Shown here: positions 30,401 through 39,490 of the stretch, piece after piece
Position numbering within the stretch: the stretch's first letter is position 1
Layout: every line of letters begins with the position of its first letter
Assembly: GCA_023955635.1 (NCBI GenBank)
Contig: JAMXHR010000010.1
Span: forward strand, 434,001-498,000
Direction of reading: 5' to 3'
Origin: Methanosarcina sp. ERenArc_MAG2
Lineage (GTDB): Archaea > Halobacteriota > Methanosarcinia > Methanosarcinales > Methanosarcinaceae
Length of the DNA: 64,000 nucleotides
Translations under genes and position numbers: made by a program
Notes under the pieces: model-generated
What the model was told of the DNA's origin: nothing
Database searches by the model: none
What the model saw: the letters and a program-made list of their open reading frames with translations, nothing else

Positions 30401-31506
30401 GAGAATTCTGCACTGAAAGTACTCAAGAGTCTTTTATCTTCCATCATCGTGCCTTGAGCATCGATGATACCTGAAAAACATTCGCTTGTTACGTGGATGT
30501 CAATTGTACCCTCATCGACGAGAACAATTGAGAGATTCTCGGGATACTCTGGATTAGGGACATACCAGGAAACTTGTCTAAAGAATGGTGTAGGAATTAT
30601 AGTAACATGAATGTGCCCATTTTCAGCAGTTACTTCAACACCACGTTCTTTAGTCATACCGGATTCTATAACATCTTTTGGCTGTGGGACTATTAGTGCT
30701 AATTTGGATGGTTGTTGTGTGAATGGCTTGGAAACAATAGATGTTGGTTCTAGCTCTAATGACACATCAGGATTCGTAATCCAAGTGCTCCACCCAGGTA
30801 CAAGCGAACCCTCGGTTGTTAGTGTCAGAGCAATTTTTGGCTCAGCCAACCCTTCCACACGATACAACAAAAGTTGGCCTTTCATCAATGGGAGTTCGAA
30901 GCCATCGAGTTTAACCTTAAGAGTTGCATCGAAATTTGTAGGAATCGGCACTCCAGAGATCCATTCTCTTGGTTCACTTAATAGGACATTTTCATCGCCA
31001 ATGGTCTGCAAGATGACGTTTTTTTGTCGAATGTCCTCAATGATAGGGCTGGCCCAATTGTTCGGAGGAAGATTGGAAATACTTGATAGATTAAGATCCA
31101 CTCGCTCAACATGGCGAGCGTCTCGAATTGTTGCGGTAAACACTCCTATCATGCGATAACTGTCATTATTAGGATGTAAAACTCCGTCCATTGTGATTTT
31201 TAGGCCATATAATCCCATTCCTTCCACGTGCAGACTGACAACTTCATTGAGTTTCCCCAATATTCCGGCAAGCACAATTACTTCGGGAGCATCAGGACGA
31301 CTTAATGAAAGCTGAATTACTACTATGCCATCTGCAGTCAGAACCCACTGAACTTTCTCAAATGACAGGAAACCTGGTGTGCCTATTGGGTAAACATACT
31401 TTATGTCGGCCGTAATTTTGGCCAATCCCTTATCAGAATTCGGGGGATAGTGACTATAAATAACTTGATATTGTTTCACGACTGTCGTTTCGCAAATCTT
31501 ATCCAT
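27437..31506 (-). CDS. Giant PDZ-CHAT caspase-like protease
   Basis: About 1,355 residues when joined. Residues 1-430 are beta-rich without a known family and include lipocalin-like stretches (SGIIDAQGTM; KKVSGTFSEGGIIEG). A PDZ domain spans about 625-712 (GIRFEEK, VMAGDILVEIDGITV, ILLRGDAGTSVLITLIR). Helical TPR-like sequence follows, then a CHAT domain with VPHKNLFRIPFAALL, the catalytic His in FATHAEVDG and Cys in ACCETGSG, and ALLMSLWEI. The main frame ends at 27814. One base added at T6 (27878-27883) links it to 27437-27817 and restores the His motif. PDZ fused to CHAT is unusual: the PDZ probably recognises C-terminal peptides or hydrophobic tails, suggesting a sensor protease. There is no signal peptide, so it is cytoplasmic. 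ATG 31506 is chosen as the first Met. Confidence 0.82.
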
Positions 31507-31571
31507 CTAGCTCCAACTCCATTTCTATAAGGATTTTAAAAAAATTGAATGTTTTACTTGGCATGAAAGTC

Positions 31572-31593
31572 CGTGATGAGAAAATTCATCACG
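31572..31593 (-). other. Hairpin at IS110 3' end overlapping the stop codon
   Basis: CGTGATGA and TCATCACG pair perfectly around a 6-nt loop. The copy at 12071-12093 keeps the pairing with two compensating base-pair changes. It may act as a transcription terminator or a recombinase end signal. Confidence 0.5.
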
Positions 31594-32833
31594 TGCTCTC
31601 TCCTTCCTTTTTCCCCATAATTGCGACTATTCCACTAATTATTTTAATCCGTTCATCAACCGAGAATATCTCAGTTTCCATAATCTTCCTCTTTTGAATT
31701 TCTCCCTTTTGATATCCAGTCTCGTCTTCATACATCTCATCCTTTGTAATAAGATGCCATATTATCGTTACAATTTTCCTTGCCAGTGCAATAATGGCCT
31801 TTGCAAATCCGATAGTCTTCTTTTTCCTGTTAAAAAACTCTTTTAACCTGCTATTTTTCTTTCTTGCTGCTGCCTGAGCAATCTGAGTCAGAATCCACCT
31901 TGCTACTTTTGATCCTCTCTTAGTGATTCTACCGTTATGGTATTTATCTGCAGATTGATACACATTTGGAACCAGACCAAGCCATGAAGCAAGTTTATCT
32001 CCCGAAGAAAAATCCCTGAAATCTTCTATTTCAGCAATAAGAGTTGCCGCACCAATTTCCCCTATACCTGGAACTGACATCAAAATTTCCATTTCCCTTT
32101 TGTGCTTTTGATAAGCATAATTGAAAATTTCTCTTTCCAGAACTTCAATTTCATCATCTAAATGTTTTATAAGGTTCAGGCATATCTGAAGCCTGATTGC
32201 AGCACTCTGGGATATTTCTCTGTCAAGAATTTCTCTTATCTGAACAGCTTTTTTCCTGACATTTGGAGAAAGAGATTCTCTAATCTGATCAACATTCTTA
32301 CATGAAGAGATTCCTGCTAGAATTGCTCTACCATTTTTTCCAAAAATATCGGTCAGCACATCACCCAGATGTAACATTTCAGAAGAAAGAATAGCATGAG
32401 CTTCATTTTTTATATCTGTTCTTTTTCTTACAAGAGTTAGGCGAAGCCTAACATATGACCTGAATTCCCTATGCCTTTTTGGAAAAACTCTTGATGGTTG
32501 AACCATTTTATTCAATGCAAGTTGTGCAATTACTTCTGAATCTATTTTATCTGTTTTTTTATGTGTAAATGCTTTCATATCTCGAGCATTTCCAACTATA
32601 ACAGGCAAATGATCTATCAATGATTCATAAATCGGAACCCAGAAATCACTTGTTGATTCACAGGCAACAACATCACATTTTTCTGATGTTACCCAATTTT
32701 TAAGGTTTAAAATTCCATCATCATCTCTGGCAAAACGTTGTTGCTGTTTTTCACCTGATCTGCTGAGGATAGTAGCAATAACAAAACGTTTGTGAATGTC
32801 TAAACCACAAGATTTGTTTATTTCTCCGTCCAA
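31589..32833 (-). CDS. IS110-family transposase (DEDD)
   Basis: 414 residues, intact. The N-terminal RuvC-like DEDD part has GLDIHKRFVIATI, VACESTSDFW and KTDKIDSEVIAQLAL. The C-terminal transposase_20 part has LMSVPGIGEIGAATLIAEI, FSSGDKLASWLGLVP and GRITKRGSKVARWIL. IS110 enzymes recombine DNA guided by an RNA made from the element's non-coding end. ATG is at 32833 on the minus strand. It is likely functional, as a full-length gene beside a full non-coding end. Confidence 0.9.
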   Translation of the reverse strand: MDGEINKSCGLDIHKRFVIATILSRSGEKQQQRFARDDDGILNLKNWVTSEKCDVVACESTSDFWVPIYESLIDHLPVIVGNARDMKAFTHKKTDKIDSEVIAQLALNKMVQPSRVFPKRHREFRSYVRLRLTLVRKRTDIKNEAHAILSSEMLHLGDVLTDIFGKNGRAILAGISSCKNVDQIRESLSPNVRKKAVQIREILDREISQSAAIRLQICLNLIKHLDDEIEVLEREIFNYAYQKHKREMEILMSVPGIGEIGAATLIAEIEDFRDFSSGDKLASWLGLVPNVYQSADKYHNGRITKRGSKVARWILTQIAQAAARKKNSRLKEFFNRKKKTIGFAKAIIALARKIVTIIWHLITKDEMYEDETGYQKGEIQKRKIMETEIFSVDERIKIISGIVAIMGKKEGEST

Positions 32834-32839
32834 TTTACA

Positions 32840-33003
32840 TTACTCCATCATTTCAAGGACAGTAGAATTGCTTTAAAGGCAATTTGGCATCCGTGATCAA
32901 GGTCACATCTGGGCCTTCGATGGCAATTCACTGATTAGTTTTTTGACGGTTTAGAAGAACCAAAGAAAAAACAACCTTCCTGTCCAAGGTAATGATGGAG
33001 TAA
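32840..33003 (-). ncRNA. Candidate IS110 bridge RNA region
   Basis: The 164-nt non-coding end upstream of the transposase is bounded by TTACTCCATCATT and its perfect complement, extended by GGACAG/CTGTCC, and contains smaller hairpins (GTGATCAAGGTCAC). IS110-group elements encode a structured bridge RNA just 5' of the transposase, so position and folding fit. Target- and donor-binding loops cannot be assigned by eye. Confidence 0.4.
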
Positions 33004-33247
33004 GTAAACAAAAAAGGTAAGGTAAAAGAACTTTCATTGTTTGGGCTTGTTATTCAAAGAATATCATGTGCGTTTTTATAGAAATTGAATATTTAATACT
33101 TAAAACCTCCCTTCTTTTCATTGTTCAGAGAATGCCTGCACTTCTTTCTTTCGTTAACCCCGCAAAAAAGTAAAGTCTAAATTTTAGTTAAATCTTCACG
33201 CTTAGAACTGTTCTGAGAATGTGATTAATAGCCTATCCAAAAAGTCC

Positions 33248-33355
33248 GGTTCCGTTGCAAAAAATCAGAAAATATGTAAATCTACAAGTAATGAATAAAA
33301 GTCAAAAGATCCGAGGGAAACATACTAACATTATAAAATTATACCAAACAATTGA
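33248..33355 (-). mobile_element. IS6-family 3' end remnant
   Basis: GGTTCCGTTGCAAAAAATC at 33248 is followed by the complement of the IS6 3' tail, and stops just after the transposase stop. It matches the remnant at 17306-17428, and a MITE begins at once. Confidence 0.6.
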
Positions 33356-33533
33356 GGCCCTTCGCTGTTTCGAGTGGGTAGTTCATATCCACTTCCTATT
33401 GTGGGGGAGACGTAGGCAATATTCAGAAAATTTGTTATAAAAAAATCACTTACAAGGTTGATAGTTATCATTTTCGGCCTGTCAACTTCCTAACTATGTA
33501 ATTAATTTTACCCATACGAAACAGCGAAGAGCC
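33356..33533. mobile_element. 178-bp MITE with ISL3-like ends
   Basis: GGCCCTTCGCTGTTTCG (33356-33372) pairs with the complement of CGAAACAGCGAAGAGCC (33517-33533), with one mismatch. The GGCTCTTCG-type end recalls ISL3-family elements. No gene inside. No clear target duplication. Confidence 0.55.
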
Positions 33534-33554
33534 ATTAACCTCATTGTTACAACC

Positions 33555-33698
33555 ATGACAAAACAAAAGTCAGACAATAATGAAAACCCTGAAAGCATGA
33601 CAAATGCCCTCATAGAAATTACTAAATTACTTCTCATAATCCTCGTCGTATGTGTAGCATTCGCCGCCATATTCGCTGTCATAGTCACCGCTGTATAA
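33555..33698 (+). CDS. 47-residue single-helix membrane miniprotein
   Basis: ATG at 33555 opens a 47-codon frame: a polar N-terminus (TKQKSDNNENPESMTNALIE), then a hydrophobic helix of about 25 residues (LLLIILVVCVAFAAIFAVIV). The compact polar-plus-helix design suggests a real small membrane protein rather than chance, though the start region has no strong ribosome site. Small hydrophobic proteins can act as toxins or as subunits. No family is known to me. Confidence 0.4.
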   Translation: MTKQKSDNNENPESMTNALIEITKLLLIILVVCVAFAAIFAVIVTAV

Positions 33699-34019
33699 AC
33701 GATTTCCAAAACAGTATGTTTGCAAAAATTTAGAAACAATTCTTATTCTCTCTGTCCGGTTCCCCTATAACCGGCAACTTACAGGAAGTTAAGTAAAAAC
33801 GTTTATATATCAGATTCTTAAGGTTTTTGTTTGTCTTGGTTACCTGTGAAAAAGGTTATCAACATTTTAGGCAATTTGTTGCTACCCAGACAAATACTGA
33901 AAACAGACACTATAAAAATGCTTTTTGATAATGTTTTAAGTTTTTACCTATATATTTCTTATATTTTTTTGTGTTTGGTAGGGGGTATCGGTGGAAACAA
34001 GCATATTCCTATATAGTAT
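33699..34019. other. Intergenic, AT-rich
   Basis: No gene or element was recognised between the miniprotein and the MITE at 34020. Confidence 0.25.
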
Positions 34020-34297
34020 CCTACATTCGGCAGGTCGACAGTTAATTTTCAATAATTTTTGCTGATGGCGATTTTGAAATGATGCTCCATAATTGTGTGT
34101 AGTTTTTAGGTTTACATATGACCAATTATTAATTTCTCATACAAAAATTCAGTGAAAAAATGATTCAGTATTTATATATGTCGTGGGAGTTGAGCCACAC
34201 GTTAACCGACTTTAAACCTAATATATAGTTAGCTAATATCCAAAAACGGCATCGGAAAAAATATTCTAATTTATAATGTCGACCTGCCGAAAGCAGG
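34020..34297. mobile_element. 278-bp MITE with TCGGCAGGTCGACA ends (copy 1)
   Basis: CCTACATTCGGCAGGTCGAC at the left pairs with the complement of TGTCGACCTGCCGAAAGCAG at the right, with two mismatches. TAGTAT is duplicated outside both ends. About 90 percent similar over its length to the copy at 38130-38405. No open frame. Confidence 0.7.
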
Positions 34298-34595
34298 TAG
34301 TATATAATGATCGAGAAAACAAACACATAGGCAATTATGGAGAAATCAGCCTTAAATTGGTAATTTGTATTATAATAATCAAACGATAAAACAAAAATAA
34401 CATTTTTTGTATTACAATTTTTAACAAAATTATGTTAGTTCTGCATACTAGAGTTTTTTTGTAATTTTTCAGGTATCTGAAACTTTTGGACTATCCATAG
34501 ATTTTACCATCATACCTATGAGTAAACCATGAAGCAAATTTACAGAAAAATCTTACACTATCGATTTTTTTACGCATATATGCTCTACCAACTCA
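34298..34595. other. Intergenic, AT-rich
   Basis: CAAACACATAGGCAATT (about 34319-34335) also occurs, inverted, near 4190. Otherwise nothing recognised. Confidence 0.25.
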
Positions 34596-36520
34596 TTAAA
34601 ATAACTGTCTACCACAGCAATGCTTATATTTTTTACGTGATCCACACCAACAAGGATTGTTTTTACTTAAAATTCCTTTCTCCAGTTTCTCACGTATAAT
34701 TTCAGTCTGAGTTTTATGTCTCACTGGTTTTTCCACATATTCAATTTTACCTTGGAGATACGAGTAATACTTTTCAATATCTGAAGTATATCCATATATC
34801 ATTACTTCTCCCGATTTTGGAAGATCGCTTGTTTTTGAAAGGGTTCCATGTTTTAAGAAATATCCTAAAAAATCAATTTCATCACCGTGTGAGCTAATTT
34901 CTTGTGTTTGATTTAAATTGATTCTTTCTAGTAAATATTTTATGAAATCATCTGAATTATCTAGTATCTCAGTTATAATCATCAGGTCGTATATGCTTAT
35001 TGCAAATGGGTAATGAGTACCATATAACAGTTCTTGATCCCATAATTTCATCTTATTGAGAGCAGTAGTAAATTCTTGAAATGCTTCTAAGGTAATATTA
35101 ATTAAGAAAACGTTAGTATAATCCGCTTTTTTATTTTCATTACTTCTTTGTGATTTCTATTAAAAAATTCAACTTCTTCTGAACTTAAAACATAATTAAG
35201 TGCTCTTTTTGACTGATCAAAAGCTTCACTAATATTCTTCTTAAAGTCACCTTTAGATATTGTTAGAATATCTTTCCTTTCCGCAATACTTCTTCTGTTT
35301 TTTGCTTTAATTTCTACAAGAAGCAAGCTGTCTTTATAAGAAACAACACCATCAATTTCAGGATATTTGTCTTTTCCATCTTCATTAATCGGATAATATA
35401 GTTTCTCTTGAATCGCAGCTTTGGGGAGTACATTTCTTAATAGTTCAAATGATTTTTGTTCAAAGAAATCGCTTTTTATTTCAATATATTTCTTGAACTC
35501 TTTTTCAGAAAACTTTTTGGATAATATTGATTCAATAATAGGCATAACATTTCTTACAAGATGAGGAATTAAAAAGCAATAATACTCTTTGTCTATATGT
35601 ATAAGAGGTTTAAGTTCAATATCGCTTTTATCTAAAGGGGATGTCCAATATTCATTGTATCCAAATTCCAATGACAATAGAACAAGAATTTTTTCATTTA
35701 TTTTTTCGTTTAGAATTATTTTATAATTATCTTTGAGACCAATACTCAAAAAATCTCTGCAACTTTTATCTAATAAGTCTTCACCAACTTGAGCTTTACA
35801 CATTTCAACTGTTTTTTGAGGGTCGTCGAATTCTTTAAAATTTTTATCAAAGCACTCAAAAAAATCTTTTCGTACTTTGTCAAGCTTAGTTACTCTGTCT
35901 TTAATGAAAGCAATATTTTGTCTTTGAATTTCCTCAATAGTTTCATAGTATTCTTCTATTGTGAACCCTAATTTCGCGAACATTTTTTTGATTCTAGAGT
36001 CCGAAAATAACTCTAAAGCTACTTTCTTGTAATGAAGAGGAAATGCGTCACCTCTGAGAATCAGAAAGTTGAGGATAACATCAATAAGAATTTCTTTTTC
36101 AATTGAGTTTAACGTTTCATCTGAATAAATACTGTACATTAGATAATAATACAGTTTATCTCTGAAATCCTTAAGAAGCTCATCAAACTTTTTGAGATTT
36201 TCATAAGTCGATACTTTACGATAACTTTCTTGTTTATTTTTTAAAATTATATTCTGAACTATCTCAATTTCTAACTGGCTATTATCAAAACCATCTTCTC
36301 TATTTGTTTCTGGATCTAAAAGCAAATTCTTTGTTGTATTATGTCCTAAAGCATCGAGAGGATTTAAATCGTCTAAAATTAATGTTTCTATTTCAGAGAG
36401 TAAATCACACATTTCTTTTTTTACTGTTGGTAACTGGACACTCATTATTTGTTTAGCTTGCTCAATTTCATCTGAATCCAGATTGGATTTATAAGTCGTT
36501 ATCCTCCCTTTCCGTTTCAT
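34596..36520 (-). CDS. PD-(D/E)XK nuclease-like protein with SEC-C zinc tail
   Basis: The N-terminal 350 residues are helical and charged. Then comes a nuclease-like core: YPEIDGVVSYKDSLLLVEIKAKN has the D...ExK spacing of PD-(D/E)XK enzymes. The C-terminus ends NPCWCGSRKKYKHCCGRQ, a SEC-C zinc motif (CxC...HC/CC) known from SecA and from nucleic-acid enzymes. The main frame stops at 35102. One base added at A4 (35107-35110) joins it to 34596-35051 through FLINITLEAFQEF. I read one gene of about 640 residues. The IS630 at 36530 lies only 9 bp upstream of the ATG, so transcription may come from the IS. A defence nuclease is likely; restriction activity is not shown. Confidence 0.65.
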
Positions 36521-36529
36521 AGTTATATA

Positions 36530-37598
36530 GTCACCATTTTAAATAATGCGACATTTTGTGTGTGAATGTATGTTTCCCCCAAAACTCATCCAGTTCTTCC
36601 TTCAATACTTTAACATTCTTGAATGATTTTATTGACGTTAAATCTTCTCTTGTCGTTTTCCAACAATATTCTGTTGGGTTCCTATCTGGAGTAGCTGGAG
36701 GGAAAAGCAATATTTGCAACCAATATTTGTTTTTTTGAAAGAATTCCCTTGCCTTTTTTGATTTATGCCACGGCGCTCTGTCCATTATAAGAAATATCTT
36801 TCTTCCTATGTCTTTTTTAAACTTGATTAATGATTTTAAGAAAGAGTCTGTATTCTTTTTAATTCCTAAATCATACCAATAAAATTCTTCGTTTTCAGTG
36901 TAGAATCCCCCAATGTTGATTTTGGCTTTTGAACCACTAATAAATTTAATAGGTTTAGAGCCTTTTATTGCCCAACATTTTGATCTGTTTGAATCTACAT
37001 AAAAACTACCCTCATCCTGGGTGACGAATAAATGGTTAGGATTTAGGAGTCTTTTTTTATTTCAGCAATAAATTCATTTGTTAATGCCTGATTTCGCCTT
37101 TTTGATTGAGGTCTACATGTAATTCTACTAAATCCTAAATTTTTAATAATTTGTCTCATTCTTGATTTAGAATAAGATACTCCAAATTTCTCTCTGACAA
37201 ATTGAATTGCATCTTTTGTTTGCCAACCGCGAGAAAAGCCATCGTCTGTTGGTATTGGCTCTGATAATGCTTTCCTCAACTCAAAAACTTGTTCTGAAGT
37301 TAAAAATGACTTTACCCCTCGACCAGATTTACATTTAAGGTTGTACAGACCTTCTTCTTCAGCTCGTTTCATCCAACGGTGAACTGTTGAACGGTGAACT
37401 GAAAGATCTTCTGCAACTTTAGCTGGGCTCGAACCATTTTTAACCAACAATAAAGCTTGAAGTCTTAACTTCTCATTTTTGTCACAGGAATGACATATAG
37501 CTATGGCAATATCAGAAGTAGTAAACATCTCTAAACTCATAACTAAATTAATATAATTATATCAAATATATAAATGTTGCATTATATAGAGAGGTGAC
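36530..37598 (-). mobile_element. IS630-family element
   Basis: GTCACC at 36530 and GGTGAC ending 37598 are the outermost bases of terminal repeats continuing into ATAATGC/GCATTAT. TA flanks both ends, the IS630 target. The element is 1,069 bp with one transposase. A solo right end is at 25988-26272. Confidence 0.75.
36531..37540 (-). CDS. IS630-family transposase (one frame break)
   Basis: The N-terminal helix-turn-helix (NGSSPAKVAEDLSVHRSTVH) and winged-helix (GWQTKDAIQFVREKFGVSYS) come first. Then the DDE core: TQDEGSFYVDSN, KKIFLIMDRAPWHKS-like IFLIMDRAPWHKSKKA, and PPATPDRNPTEYCWK with the final acidic residue. The frame ends early at 37043. One base added at T7 (37052-37058) joins the halves through NPNHLFVTQDEGS, giving about 336 residues, normal for the family. 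Confidence 0.78.
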
Positions 37599-38129
37599 TA
37601 TAGGCCCACAGTTTATGACCTCATCGTATTTACTCATAAGTTACAAAACAATATGTGTATTATAAATATTGTTTTATTCCGGAAATGGTCTCAACAAGGA
37701 ACCGCATTAGTAACCGATTGACCTTAGCGTACATGTACGCAGAAATCGGGGTAGAACCCTAATAGGAAATACTTGTGTTCTGATTGTCATGTAGGCTATT
37801 ACAACACGACTAAATATCAAAATAACATAGTTCCATTAGTTGCAATATGAATATTTAAGTGTTTCAAGGGTAATGACGATGGAACTTACAGACGAATTAA
37901 CTCAAAAAATAAAACGTTTGTGAATTTATTTTGTTCCCTATATTCTTCAAACAAAGGGTAGTGTACCGAAATCTCAGTAAATTCAAAGTCAAATCTCTGG
38001 ATACTATATTATATCCGGTTTAGTGAATTTTGGCAGTGTACCGAAAGTTCTGTAAAATATGATTGACTCTGTATCCTTTGGCAGTGTACCCAAAGTTCTG
38101 TAAAATATATTTGTAAAATTATTATGTAA
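37599..38129. other. Intergenic with palindrome and three direct repeats
   Basis: A nested palindrome lies at 37714-37749 (CCGATT...GCGTACATGTACGC...AATCGG). Three copies of AGTGTACCGAAAGTTCTGTA-like sequence begin near 37960, 38035 and 38083. No gene is supported. Confidence 0.4.
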
Positions 38130-38405
38130 CCTACATTCGGCAGGTCGACAATTAATTTTCAAGATTTTTGCTGATGGCGATTTTGAAATGATGCTCCATA
38201 ATTGTGTGCAGTTGTTAGGTTTACATATGACCAATTATTAATCTCTCATACAAAACTTCAGTGAAAAAATGATTCAGTACTTATATATGTCGTTGGAGTT
38301 GAGCCACACGTTAACCAACTTTAAACCCAATATATAGTTAGCTAATATTCAAAAACGGTATCAGAAAAATATTCTAATTTTTAATGTCGACCTGCCGAAA
38401 GCAGG
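38130..38405. mobile_element. 276-bp MITE with TCGGCAGGTCGACA ends (copy 2)
   Basis: Same ends as the element at 34020, with a separate 6-bp duplication ATGTAA on both sides. The two different duplications show independent insertions. Confidence 0.7.
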
Positions 38406-38612
38406 ATGTAAGAATTCGGCACGCAATTAAGTCCCAAAGAAGTAGCTACTTTTTAGGATAAAAGGTAGCTATCCTTTGGGTTTTAGCAGTATATCGAGTT
38501 ATCTCTACAATAATTTCTTGATTATCATAATTTTACAGAACTTAGATATACGGCTTTTCTTGGCTTAGAGTTCAGCAAATATATTTATTAGTGGACATCT
38601 TTTTTGTGCATT

Positions 38613-39416
38613 ATGAGCTCGATGTTTTTGTCATATAGTCACATAGATAAATCATTTGCTAATCGATTAGTAACAGATCTAAGACAAAAGGGTCACTATA
38701 TTTGGATTGATGATTCTGAAATAAAAGTTGGTGATTCCCTTATTGAAAAAATAAGAGAGGGGATTGACAGTGTGGATTATTTAGGTGCTATCATCTCACA
38801 ATCATCAATAAATTCATATTGGGTAAAAAAAGAACTAGATGTTGCAATGAATCAGGAAATTCAAGGTAAAAAAATAAAAGTTCTTCCAATACTTTTAAAT
38901 AATGTTGACCTACCTGGATTTTTATTAGGAAAAAAATATGCAGACTTTACAGATGACTCTCTATATGATTCTTCGTTAGAAGAAATAGTAAAAGTTTTAG
39001 ACGAAGTTATATCTGAAAAATCAAGTTATTCACCCAAAGAAGCAAAACTTTTAGCGCAAAAGTTAGAAAGCCTGGAGAAACAACTTTCAGTATCTGAATC
39101 AGAAAAGGGTTTGTTATTGAGTAGGTTGAATATTGAAAGGAAAGTGATTGATCCAGAACTTAATGAAGCTATCCAAAGCGAAAATAAAAATCGTCCAGAA
39201 ATTGCAGAAATTTCCAGAAATTTTGGTTTTATGTTGGATGATATACCAGTAACGGCAGGTTACATATTACATGTAATAGATAAAGAAAGACTAAAAGGAG
39301 GTCCCCATCAAATAGTGATTATGTCGTCGATTTTGGGAAAAACTGAAGAACTTTTTCTTTTAGCACGCGCGACAAGTAAAAGGTTGGAGAAAATGTCTAA
39401 TCAGCGGGTCAAATAA
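38613..39416 (+). CDS. TIR-domain protein
   Basis: 267 residues from ATG 38613; an upstream TTG in frame would add three residues. The TIR domain spans about 1-130: MFLSYSHIDKSFANRLV (strand A and helix A), IWIDDSEIKVGDSL (the BB-loop region) and SYWVKKELD with Glu74 in the position of the catalytic glutamate of NAD-cleaving TIR domains. A coiled-coil (SPKEAKLLAQKLESLEKQL) and a C-terminal domain of unknown fold follow. Such proteins deplete NAD or make cyclic ADP-ribose signals in defence. The converging gene at 39491 encodes a HEPN-like protein. A MITE lies upstream. Confidence 0.8.
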   Translation: MSSMFLSYSHIDKSFANRLVTDLRQKGHYIWIDDSEIKVGDSLIEKIREGIDSVDYLGAIISQSSINSYWVKKELDVAMNQEIQGKKIKVLPILLNNVDLPGFLLGKKYADFTDDSLYDSSLEEIVKVLDEVISEKSSYSPKEAKLLAQKLESLEKQLSVSESEKGLLLSRLNIERKVIDPELNEAIQSENKNRPEIAEISRNFGFMLDDIPVTAGYILHVIDKERLKGGPHQIVIMSSILGKTEELFLLARATSKRLEKMSNQRVK

Positions 39417-39490
39417 TCTATATTGGGCATTTTTGCATATCCCGCCAAAATGGTATATTAAGGATTGATAAATATACAATATCAGATACA

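Larger units (their letters stand above)
31561..33010 (-). mobile_element. IS110-family element
   Basis: The 3' outer end GCATGAAAGT (31561-31570) is shared with the remnant at 11943-12103. The 5' end is placed near 33010, after a long inverted repeat, but has no second copy to fix it. IS110 elements lack terminal inverted repeats, so the boundaries are approximate. Confidence 0.65.

Noticed and set aside
38412..38423. GAATTCGGCACG, as in a cDNA cloning adaptor
   Set aside because: A 12-base match with continuous archaeal-type sequence on both sides; most likely chance.
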